9,424 nucleotides of DNA from an uncultured Bacilli bacterium. Lineage in GTDB: Bacteria > Bacillota_I > Bacilli_A > RF39 > UBA660. The notes under the pieces were generated by a model. It did not search any database. It saw only the letters and a list, made by a program, of their open reading frames with translations, and had not been told where the DNA came from. Both the position numbers and the translations under genes were made by a program. Within the stretch, counting starts at the first letter, position 1. Each line of letters begins with the position of its first letter. Where the stretch lies: the NCBI GenBank assembly GCA_934096015.1, contig CAKOLD010000035.1:1-9424 (forward strand), given 5' to 3'. Positions 1 through 6,373 of this stretch are shown piece by piece.

Positions 1-1579
1 CCATACCACCATGTGGAGGACAACCATATTTAAAAGCAGTAAAAATAGATTTAAAACGTTCTTCAACTTCTTCTTTAGAATATCCAACTACAGAAAAACC
101 TTTAAGTAAAGAGTTTAAATCATGATTTCTAATCGCTCCACTTGCCATTTCATTACCATTACAAACAAAATCATATTGAAATGCTTTAATATCTTCATAA
201 TTTTTTTCTTCATAATCTTTAATTCCTCCATGAGGCATACTAAATGGATTATGACAAAAATCATATTTTTTTAATTTATCATCATATTCAAACATAGGAA
301 AATCGTTTATTATACACAATTCCAATTTATTAGGATCTATTAAATCTAATTTTTTACCTAAGAAATCTCTAATTAAACCTGCAAACTTAGCAGCAACTTT
401 TTTATTTCTATTAGCAATAAAAAACATTACAGAATTCTCTTTCATATCAAAATTATTAATTAAATTATTACGTTCTTCTTGACTTAAAAATTTATCAATA
501 GGTCCTTTTAAAGAACCATCAGCCATTAAAGTAATATAACCAATTCCTGGCATACCAATACTAGAAGCATAATCTACTATTTCATTAAACCAAGAATTAG
601 ATCTATCACCAATATTAGGTACTACTATTACTTTAATATTACTTTTTTTAAATGGTCCAAAAGTAGTATTTTCTAAATCTTTAGTTGCATCTTTAATAAG
701 TAAAGGATTTCTTAAATCAGGTTTATCAGTCCCATAACTATTCATAGCTTCTTCATACGAAATTCTTCTAAAAGGAGGTTTAGTTACTTCCTTTTTCGTA
801 AATTTAGTAAATACATCATAAAATATACTTTCACCTAAACTTAACACTTCATCTTCAGTAGTAAAACTCATTTCTATATCTAATTGATAAAATTCTAAAG
901 TTCTATCTTTTCTAGAATCTTCATCTCTAAAACATGGAGCAATTTGAAAATATTTTCCTAATCCTCCAACCATTAATAATTCTTTATATATTTGCGGAGC
1001 TTGTGGTAATGCATAAAATTTACCCTTAAATTTTCTTGAAGGGACTACAAAATCTCTTGCTCCTTCAGGACTAGATACAGTTAAAATTGGAGTTTGAACT
1101 TCAGTAAAACCTTCATCATACATTTTATTTCTTAAAAAATGTAATACTTCACTTCTTAATTTTAAATTTTCTTTAACTCTTTCATTTCTCATATCTAAAT
1201 AACGATATTTTAATCTAACATCTTCTTGGACTGAACGACTTGAAACTACTTCAAATGGTAATTCATGTAAAGATTCTCCCAAAATTTCTAAACTATCAAC
1301 TAATAATTCTATATTTCCAGTTTTTAATTTTTCATTAATAGTTTCCTCGTCTCTTTTTCTAATTGTACCTGTCAATTTAACAACGCTTTCACGTGCTAAT
1401 CCCTTAAATAACTCATCATCATTAGAAACAGTTTGTAAAACCCCTGTTTCATCTCTTAAATCTAAAAATAATACGCCACCATGATCTCTTATATTAAAAA
1501 TCCAACCAGAAACTACTACTTGTTTTGAAACAAGATCATCAGTAATATCTTTTATATAATGAGTTCTATATTTGTTCAT
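1..1579 (-). CDS. aspS: Aspartyl-tRNA synthetase, bacterial type (3' end cut by window edge)
   Basis: Class IIb synthetase that charges tRNA-Asp (possibly also tRNA-Asn) in the cytoplasm. I translated 526 residues from ATG at 1579, and the frame is open to base 1. An N-terminal OB-fold anticodon domain covers about 1-105. PEGARDFVVPSR lies at 181-192, the flipping-loop motif is QAPQ at 193-196 (family norm QSPQ), and motif 2 is FRDEDSRKDRTLEF at 217-230. The bacterial GAD insertion follows at about 290-400, then NPFSMP at 454-459 and GAIRNH at 491-496. The sequence stops in GCPPHGGM, just before motif 3. The usual length is near 590, so about 65 residues are missing. His33 in RDHGG occupies the E. 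coli Leu30 position; His there is associated with non-discriminating AspRS. The GAIRNH/NPFSMP style resembles alphaproteobacterial AspRS as I remember it. The SD GAAAGGAGAA lies 8 bases before ATG and abuts the asnS stop. It is the last visible gene of the hisS operon. Confidence 0.96.
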   Translation of the reverse strand, partial: MNKYRTHYIKDITDDLVSKQVVVSGWIFNIRDHGGVLFLDLRDETGVLQTVSNDDELFKGLARESVVKLTGTIRKRDEETINEKLKTGNIELLVDSLEILGESLHELPFEVVSSRSVQEDVRLKYRYLDMRNERVKENLKLRSEVLHFLRNKMYDEGFTEVQTPILTVSSPEGARDFVVPSRKFKGKFYALPQAPQIYKELLMVGGLGKYFQIAPCFRDEDSRKDRTLEFYQLDIEMSFTTEDEVLSLGESIFYDVFTKFTKKEVTKPPFRRISYEEAMNSYGTDKPDLRNPLLIKDATKDLENTTFGPFKKSNIKVIVVPNIGDRSNSWFNEIVDYASSIGMPGIGYITLMADGSLKGPIDKFLSQEERNNLINNFDMKENSVMFFIANRNKKVAAKFAGLIRDFLGKKLDLIDPNKLELCIINDFPMFEYDDKLKKYDFCHNPFSMPHGGIKDYEEKNYEDIKAFQYDFVCNGNEMASGAIRNHDLNSLLKGFSVVGYSKEEVEERFKSIFTAFKYGCPPHGGM

Positions 1580-1593
1580 TAAAATTCTCCTTT

Positions 1594-2949
1594 CTAAAAT
1601 TCACAATTACCTGGAGTTCTTGGATAAGGAATTACATCACGAATGTTTTCTACACCAGTTAAATATATTAATAGTCTTTCAAATCCCATTCCAAATCCAG
1701 AATGTACACATCCTCCATACTTTCTTAAATTTAAATACCAATCCAACGATTCAGTATCCATATTAAGTTCCTTCATTCTTGTAATTAATTTGTCATAATC
1801 CTCTTCTCTCTGACTTCCACCCATTAATTCACCAGCACCAGGAACTTCCAAATCTACAGCAGCAACAGTTTTTCCATCACTATTTTGTTTCATATAAAAG
1901 GCTTTAATATCTTTAGGCCAATCAGTAATAAATACTGGACCATCAAAATGTTCTGTAATATACTTTTCATGCTCTTTAGCAATATCACAACCATATTCTG
2001 GAGCAAATTCAAAATTAACATTTGCTTCTTTTAAAAGTTTAATCGCTTCTTCATGTGTTATTCTAGTAAACTTAGAATTTACTAATTTATTTAATTTATC
2101 AATTAAACCCTTTTCTACAAATTTATCACAAAACTCTATTTCTTGTTTAGCATTTGTTAAAACAAAATTAACAACATATTTTAACATTTCTTCCATTACT
2201 TCCATATCACCATTTAAATCACAAAAAGCCATTTCAGGTTCTATCATCCAAAATTCACTTGCGTGAGTTTTGGTATTAGAATTTTCTGCTCTAAATGTTG
2301 GACCAAAAGTATAAGTCTTTTTATAAGCAAGTGCAAATGTTTCTGCTTGTAATTGTCCACTAACAGTTAAAGCTGTTTTTTTACCAAAAAAATCATTTGC
2401 ATAATCTATTTTTTTATTAAGATCTAAAGTAGTAACTTGGAACATTTCTCCAGCCCCTTCACAATCACTTGCAGTAATTAAAGGAGCATGAAAATAAACA
2501 TAATTATTCTCTTGAAAATACTTATGAATAGCATAAGCTGCAACACTTCTTATTTTAAAAACCGCTCTAAATAAATTGGTTCTAGGTCTTAAATAAGCTA
2601 TTTCTCTTAAATATTCTCTTGTTGGTCTTCCTTTAGATTGTAAAGGATAATCATCACTAACATCACCTTCTAATTTGAAACTCTCTAAAGAAAATTCTAC
2701 TTCTTGTCCACTAGCAGGAGACAAAGTTAACTTACCAACAACCGTAATAGCCGATCCCATTTTAATTTTTTGAATTTCTAAAAAATCATCTAAAGAATCA
2801 TCATAAACTACTTGTAAAGATTCAAAACAAGTTCCATCATTTAAATCTATAAAACCAAATTTAGCTTGTTTACGATGATTTCTGACCCAACCACTTACTG
2901 TTATTTTTTTATCTAATTCCTTATTTTTTAAAATATCTTTTATATCCAT
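1594..2949 (-). CDS. asnS: Asparaginyl-tRNA synthetase
   Basis: Cytoplasmic class IIb enzyme that charges tRNA-Asn directly with asparagine. The product has 451 residues, close to the usual 430-465. An OB-fold anticodon-binding domain covers about 14-100 (VSGWVRNHRKQAKFGFIDL). The AsnRS signature SGQLQ is at 197-201, where AspRS has QSPQ. Motif 2 spans about 215-233 (FGPTFRAENSNTKTHASEF), DLEVPGAGELMGGSQRE is at 366-382, and motif 3 GFGMGFERL is at 418-426. The ending YPRTPGNCEF is typical of AsnRS. No truncation or missing key residue was seen. The start is fixed by AGGAGG at 2955-2960, five bases before ATG; this SD overlaps the TAG stop of the upstream aspS2 (TAGGAGG), so the two are probably translationally coupled. 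Having AsnRS means the tRNA-dependent Asp-to-Asn route is not strictly required for Asn-tRNA. Confidence 0.97.
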   Translation of the reverse strand: MDIKDILKNKELDKKITVSGWVRNHRKQAKFGFIDLNDGTCFESLQVVYDDSLDDFLEIQKIKMGSAITVVGKLTLSPASGQEVEFSLESFKLEGDVSDDYPLQSKGRPTREYLREIAYLRPRTNLFRAVFKIRSVAAYAIHKYFQENNYVYFHAPLITASDCEGAGEMFQVTTLDLNKKIDYANDFFGKKTALTVSGQLQAETFALAYKKTYTFGPTFRAENSNTKTHASEFWMIEPEMAFCDLNGDMEVMEEMLKYVVNFVLTNAKQEIEFCDKFVEKGLIDKLNKLVNSKFTRITHEEAIKLLKEANVNFEFAPEYGCDIAKEHEKYITEHFDGPVFITDWPKDIKAFYMKQNSDGKTVAAVDLEVPGAGELMGGSQREEDYDKLITRMKELNMDTESLDWYLNLRKYGGCVHSGFGMGFERLLIYLTGVENIRDVIPYPRTPGNCEF

Positions 2950-2954
2950 AAAAT

Positions 2955-2961
2955 CCTCCTA
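2955..2961 (-). promoter_or_regulatory. Shine-Dalgarno of asnS fused to the aspS2 stop codon
   Basis: On the minus strand TAGGAGG combines the TAG stop of aspS2 with a full AGGAGG consensus, 5 bases before the asnS ATG. A ribosome ending aspS2 sits on the asnS initiation site, which favours coupled translation. The site fixes the asnS start. Confidence 0.85.
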
Positions 2962-4245
2962 AGGAGCCAATCTATTTGGTCCCCTAAATATAAACATTTC
3001 TTCTTTTAAACTAGGTAAATTCAAAAGTAGCATAGTTAATCTATCAATTCCTATAGCAAAACCACCATGTGGAGGACAGCCATATTTAAAAAATTCTAAA
3101 TAAAATTCTACATCTTTAGCTAAACCTTTTTCTTCTGCTTGAGCTTTAATTTCTTCATATCTATGTTCTCTTTGAGCTCCAGTAGTTATTTCAGTTCCCT
3201 TCCAAATTAAATCATAACCCTGAGGAATATCATTTTTTCTCATATGGTAAAAAGCACGTTTTGTTTTAGAAAAATCAGTAACAAAAATAAATTCATGTCC
3301 AAACTCTTCCATAGCATATTTACTAGTTAATTTTTCTGCCTCTGCATTCATATCTCCTATATCAAACTCTGGTATTTCATATCCATATCTTTTATTTAAC
3401 TCTTTATACAAATCTTGTAATTTAATTCTTGGAAAAGGTTTAGTCGGAACAACCACATCAACCCCAAAAATATCCTTAATAGCATCTCCGTAACTATTTT
3501 TAACTGCATTTAGACCTGCAATTAACATATCCTCTTCTAAATCCATAACATCTAAATAACTATCTATATAAGAAAACTCTACATCAAAAGAAGTAAATTC
3601 TGTAGTATGTCTATTTGTATTAGAATTCTCAGCTCTAAAAGCAGGTGCAATTTCAAAAATACGTTCTAATCCAGCAGCCATAGCCATTTGTTTATAAAAT
3701 TGAGGACTTTGTGCTAAATAAGCTTTTCTATCAAAATATTTAACTTCAAAAACTTCACTACCACTTTCACTAGCAGTCCCAATTAATTTAGGTGTATGTA
3801 TTTCAGTATAATCATTTTCCAATAAATAATTTCTCATAGCATTAACAAATGTTGTTTGAACTTTCATCATTAAATTATTTTTATCACTTCTTAAATCTAA
3901 CCATCTGTAATCCATTCTAGTATCAATATTAGCATCTTCTCCTAAAGGATTTACTTCACTTCTTGATAAAATATCAACAGTCTCTGGAATAAATTCACAA
4001 CCACCTTGTTTAACATATTCACTCTTAACCATTTTACCTTTAAATGATAATACACTACCACTTATTACCCCTTCTAAAGCAGTAACTATATCTTTATTAT
4101 TTTCTTTATCTATTGATACTTGAATCTTACCAGTAGTATCTTTTAAAATAACAAATACCATATATTTTGTATTTCTAATAGTTTCTGCAAAACCACTTAT
4201 AACAACTTCTTTATTCTCTTCTAAATTTTTAATTAATGTTCTCAT
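2959..4245 (-). CDS. aspS2: Aspartyl-tRNA synthetase, archaeal-type (AspS2 class)
   Basis: Second, distinct AspRS. At 428 residues it lacks the GAD insertion of bacterial AspRS and matches the archaeal/eukaryotic-like form found in some bacteria, often as a non-discriminating enzyme that also makes Asp-tRNA-Asn for GatCAB. An OB fold covers about 1-100. The Asp-binding QSPQ is at 179-182, motif 2 FEIAPAFRAENSNT runs from 197 with EF at 216-217, TEITTG is at 351-356 (Glu352 in the Mg/ATP site), and motif 3 GFAIGIDRL is at 395-403. The C-terminus RGPNRLAP is typical. By hand alignment with Thermococcus AspRS, the discriminating Trp26 and Lys85 are replaced by Glu21 and Gln80. QSPQ and PPHGG argue for aspartate rather than asparagine as substrate. 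Its ATG shares bases with the stop of the upstream 78-residue ORF (ATGA), and its AGGAGGG SD lies inside that ORF. Whether it charges tRNA-Asn is inference. Confidence 0.93.
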   Translation of the reverse strand: MRTLIKNLEENKEVVISGFAETIRNTKYMVFVILKDTTGKIQVSIDKENNKDIVTALEGVISGSVLSFKGKMVKSEYVKQGGCEFIPETVDILSRSEVNPLGEDANIDTRMDYRWLDLRSDKNNLMMKVQTTFVNAMRNYLLENDYTEIHTPKLIGTASESGSEVFEVKYFDRKAYLAQSPQFYKQMAMAAGLERIFEIAPAFRAENSNTNRHTTEFTSFDVEFSYIDSYLDVMDLEEDMLIAGLNAVKNSYGDAIKDIFGVDVVVPTKPFPRIKLQDLYKELNKRYGYEIPEFDIGDMNAEAEKLTSKYAMEEFGHEFIFVTDFSKTKRAFYHMRKNDIPQGYDLIWKGTEITTGAQREHRYEEIKAQAEEKGLAKDVEFYLEFFKYGCPPHGGFAIGIDRLTMLLLNLPSLKEEMFIFRGPNRLAP

Positions 4246-4478
4246 TTTACCCTCCTATCAAATTGTCCATTACTATTTACCGTTAATCTAACAGAACTTC
4301 TTAAAAAAGAATTATCTTGTTTAGGAAGTTCTTTTTTATTACCAATTTCTGTTGGTTTAGAAAGTTTATTATTAGAATTATAATTCATTTCAACATAATC
4401 TTTTTTTATATTATTATTTACATTATTAGCATTTTCATAACTTTGAAATCTTTTATAATTATTATTTAAATTAGTCAT
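4242..4478 (-). CDS. Small Asn-rich hypothetical protein (78 aa) between hisS and aspS2
   Basis: Not recognised. It is a polar 78-residue protein, very rich in Asn and Lys (for example NNNYK near the start and NANNVNNNIKK at 17-27). It has no membrane segment, no cysteine and no catalytic motif I can name. The C-terminal third (about 57-78, SFLRSSVRLTV to FDRRVK) is less repetitive and looks most likely to be conserved or folded. It appears genuine for three reasons. AGGTGG precedes its ATG at the right distance and overlaps the hisS TAG stop. It fills exactly the space between two conserved genes. Its TGA overlaps the aspS2 start as ATGA, and its codons AGG AGG are also the aspS2 Shine-Dalgarno. 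It could be a translational coupling peptide, a synthetase accessory protein, or a fast-evolving ORF of no function; the sequence does not decide. Confidence 0.6.
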   Translation of the reverse strand: MTNLNNNYKRFQSYENANNVNNNIKKDYVEMNYNSNNKLSKPTEIGNKKELPKQDNSFLRSSVRLTVNSNGQFDRRVK

Positions 4479-4485
4479 AATCCAC

Positions 4486-5736
4486 CTATAAATTCATATC
4501 TAAATAATCTACTAAATCATTTATATTTACTAATTTTTCTTCTTTAGTCTTATTATCTTTAACTTTAACCTCATAATTTTTTAAATCTTCACTATTTAAA
4601 ATAATTACATATTTACTATTAAATCTATCAACACTCTTAAATTGAGATTTAAAAGATTTTCCTAAATAATCAGTTTCTACAATAAAACCATTCATACGTA
4701 AATTCTGAACCAAATAACTTGCAGTTTCTTTTTCTTCATCATTTACATACATCATGTATACATCTATACTATTATTAAGTTTAAAATTAACTTCTTGTCT
4801 TTCCATTTCTTCTACAGTTCTATCAATTCCCATTGCAAAACCAACTGCTGGAACACTAGGGCCACCTAATAATTCTACTAAAGAATTATATCTTCCGCCT
4901 CCACCTAAAGCTAGATCACTATCTTTTAGAGTAATTTCAAACACAGTATGATTATAATAATCAAGACCTCTAACTAAATTAGTATCAACCTCATAAGGTA
5001 TTTCCATCAAATCTAAATATTCTTGTAAACTCTCAAATCTTTTCTTACTATCACTATTTAAATAATCTATAGTTTTTGGAGCATTTTTTAATATTTCACT
5101 ATCCTTATCAACTTTACAATCTAAAATTCGTAAAGGATTAGTTTTTAATCTTTCTTGACAATCTTCACATAAATTATCAATTTGTGGTTTAAAATATTCA
5201 ATCAATTTATCTCTATAAGTATTTCTTGATTCGTTATCACCCAAAGAATTAATTTTAACAATTACATCAAGTCCAAGTAATTTATAAGTATTATAAGCTA
5301 AACTAATAACGTCAACATCACTTAAAACATCATCACTTCCAAAAAACTCAACACCAAATTGATAAAACTGTCTATTCCTTCCACTTTGAGGTCTTTCGTA
5401 TCTAAACATTGGACCATTATAATAAACTTTTACAGCATCACTCATATTTCCATACATTTTATTTTCAATAAAAGATCTAACCACACTAGCAGTTCCTTCG
5501 GGTCTTAAAGTAATATCACGATCTCCTCTATCTTTAAAATCATAAGTTTCTTTTCTAACAATATCACTAGATTCTCCAACACTTCTATGAAATAATTCAC
5601 TAGCCTCAAATATAGGTGTTTCAATATAATCATAATTATACTTTTCGCATATAGCATCAATTACTTCATTAACATACTTTCTCTTTTTAGCATCAATTCC
5701 TATTAAATCATAAGTTCCTTTTTGTTTTGTTATCAT
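4486..5736 (-). CDS. hisS: Histidyl-tRNA synthetase
   Basis: Class IIa enzyme that charges tRNA-His. It has 416 residues from the chosen start, close to the usual 420. The N-terminus ITKQKGTYD is standard. TLRPEGTASVVRSF is at 76-89, motif 2 GPMFRYERPQSGRNRQFYQF is at 108-127, the HisA motif LVRGLDYYNHTVFE is at 254-267 with catalytic Arg256, GGGGRYNSL is at 278-286, and motif 3 GFAMGIDR is at 299-306. The C-terminal anticodon-binding domain starts at about 325. The start at 5736 is set by AGGAGG at 5743-5748, six bases upstream. An in-frame ATG at 5796 would only translate the T-box sequence and its terminator. This is the first gene of the operon and is controlled by the T-box leader directly upstream. 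Its TAG stop overlaps the SD of the next small ORF. Confidence 0.97.
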   Translation of the reverse strand: MITKQKGTYDLIGIDAKKRKYVNEVIDAICEKYNYDYIETPIFEASELFHRSVGESSDIVRKETYDFKDRGDRDITLRPEGTASVVRSFIENKMYGNMSDAVKVYYNGPMFRYERPQSGRNRQFYQFGVEFFGSDDVLSDVDVISLAYNTYKLLGLDVIVKINSLGDNESRNTYRDKLIEYFKPQIDNLCEDCQERLKTNPLRILDCKVDKDSEILKNAPKTIDYLNSDSKKRFESLQEYLDLMEIPYEVDTNLVRGLDYYNHTVFEITLKDSDLALGGGGRYNSLVELLGGPSVPAVGFAMGIDRTVEEMERQEVNFKLNNSIDVYMMYVNDEEKETASYLVQNLRMNGFIVETDYLGKSFKSQFKSVDRFNSKYVIILNSEDLKNYEVKVKDNKTKEEKLVNINDLVDYLDMNL

Positions 5737-5742
5737 AATATT

Positions 5743-5748
5743 CCTCCT
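5743..5748 (-). promoter_or_regulatory. Shine-Dalgarno of hisS
   Basis: AGGAGG on the minus strand, six bases before ATG at 5736 and immediately downstream of the leader terminator U-run. It decides the start: the longer in-frame reading from 5796 has no such site and would translate the T-box itself. Confidence 0.9.
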
Positions 5749-5751
5749 AAT

Positions 5752-5813
5752 AAAAAAACCTTTCTTAACATAGGGACGGATTATCCGCGGTGCCACCCTA
5801 TTTTACGAAAGGT
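5752..5813 (-). terminator. T-box-associated intrinsic terminator (attenuator)
   Basis: On the minus strand ACCTTTC (5807-5813) pairs with GAAAGGT, and ATAGGG pairs with CCCTAT further in. CGGAT/ATCCG closes the top, and a run of seven T follows (5752-5758). The inner helices use T-box bases, so this hairpin excludes the antiterminator. No other terminator lies between mreD and hisS, so it also stops read-through from the mreCD cluster. Confidence 0.92.
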
Positions 5814-5938
5814 ACTCTCAACTAATCTTAACGCAATTAACGTTTGTTTTTCCAAAAGTGTTATAAATATTAACCATATTAGACATTCTCACCAACTAGT
5901 CTTCTCTTAAATACTTTATAATATTCACCTGTCTTTTT
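5752..5938 (-). ncRNA. T-box riboswitch leader of the hisS operon
   Basis: tRNA-sensing transcription attenuator. The diagnostic T-box AGGGTGGCACCGCGG occupies 5785-5799 on the minus strand and is followed by an intrinsic terminator. Stem I folds by eye. The basal helix AAAAG/CTTTT pairs 5933-5937 with 5854-5858. The next helix is AATATTA/TAATATT. Further out come AAGAGA (AG bulge), AGAC/GTCT and a loop holding GGTGAG (the GNUG element). The specifier-loop 3' strand is TATAACA: AAC (Asn) is at 5860-5862 with the usual purine after it, and CAC (His) overlaps at 5858-5860. A small stem AACG/CGTT (5841-5844 with 5830-5833) may be stem III. The bulge UGGC would pair with an NCCA end whose discriminator is G73, as in tRNA-Asn or tRNA-Asp; bacterial tRNA-His has C73. 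Uncharged tRNA binding should favour the antiterminator and transcription of hisS through aspS. Confidence 0.95.
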
Positions 5939-5956
5939 AAACAAAATTATGATTAT

Positions 5957-5985
5957 ATTTTACTGATTTTCCTCATTTTTGTCAA
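5957..5985 (-). promoter_or_regulatory. Sigma-A type promoter for the T-box/hisS operon
   Basis: A perfect -35 TTGACA (5980-5985) and a -10 TAAAAT (5957-5962) are separated by 17 bases on the minus strand. The expected transcription start is near 5950, twelve bases before stem I of the T-box leader. The promoter lies inside the end of mreD: the -35 covers Ile-Asp-Lys codons and the -10 begins with the mreD TAA stop. The alternative TATAAT at 5952-5957 would need a 22-base spacer and is less likely. Confidence 0.8.
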
Positions 5986-6373
5986 TCCTTTTAAATATAT
6001 TTTTTTCATTTCTAAATACTAAGAAACAAAAGTAATTAATAATAAAATTACTAACATAACTAATTCCTAAACTATTAATAGAAAAATTATAATTAAATAT
6101 TATAAATATAACAGTTATAAAAACTAAATAATCAATTATAAAAATAATACTCTCTACTAAAAAACTAGATACTAAATTTTTACTCAAATATTTATTAATA
6201 AATACAATTAATACTAATGTAATAAAAATAATAGGAATCTTATTAATAAATATATCAACTAATAAAATATAAATAAAATCATCTTTAGAATATTTATCTA
6301 TATTTATTAAAATAGTACAAGATTTAAATAAATTTAAACTATTAAATAATAAATCTATTAAATAATAAATCAT
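5960..6373 (-). CDS. mreD: MreD-like rod-shape membrane protein
   Basis: Likely MreD, an integral membrane partner of MreC in the elongation (rod) complex that guides lateral cell-wall synthesis. The product has 137 residues, short for the family (usually 160-180). It is almost entirely hydrophobic, with about four predicted membrane segments (roughly 1-23, 33-60, 67-95 and 100-120) and a charged tail KRIDKNEENQ. I see no diagnostic motif; the call rests on hydropathy and position directly after mreC. ATG overlaps the mreC stop as ATGA, and TAGGTGAT precedes it by two bases. The gene is strikingly AT-rich: two 60-base stretches counted by hand hold only 5-6 G or C. A 16-bp tandem duplication covers its start. 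Its 3' end carries the hisS operon promoter. Another small membrane protein cannot be excluded. Confidence 0.72.
   Translation of the reverse strand: MIYYLIDLLFNSLNLFKSCTILINIDKYSKDDFIYILLVDIFINKIPIIFITLVLIVFINKYLSKNLVSSFLVESIIFIIDYLVFITVIFIIFNYNFSINSLGISYVSNFIINYFCFLVFRNEKNIFKRIDKNEENQ
6341..6372. repeat. 16-bp tandem direct repeat over the mreC/mreD junction
   Basis: Two adjacent copies of attaaataataaatc(t/a) on the plus strand, 6341-6356 and 6357-6372, match at 15 of 16 positions. They cover the mreC stop, the mreD ATG and the first ten or so mreD codons. Sixteen is not a multiple of three, so gain or loss of a copy would shift the mreD frame. Confidence 0.85.

Noticed and set aside
1572..1766. 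Plus-strand ORF of 64 codons
   Set aside because: Antisense shadow of the asnS 3' end and the asnS/aspS junction, with no SD and low-complexity composition.
4754..4951. Plus-strand ORF of 65 codons
   Set aside because: Antisense to the conserved HisRS motif 3 region; no SD or family resemblance.
5737..5796. Longer HisRS start at 5796 adding 20 residues
   Set aside because: Those codons translate the T-box and terminator (the peptide begins MAPRIIRP from the conserved T-box bases). The true SD AGGAGG sits before ATG 5736, where the standard HisRS N-terminus begins.
5722..5910. Plus-strand ORF of 62 codons
   Set aside because: Runs antisense through the hisS start and the T-box leader, which explains the sequence fully.
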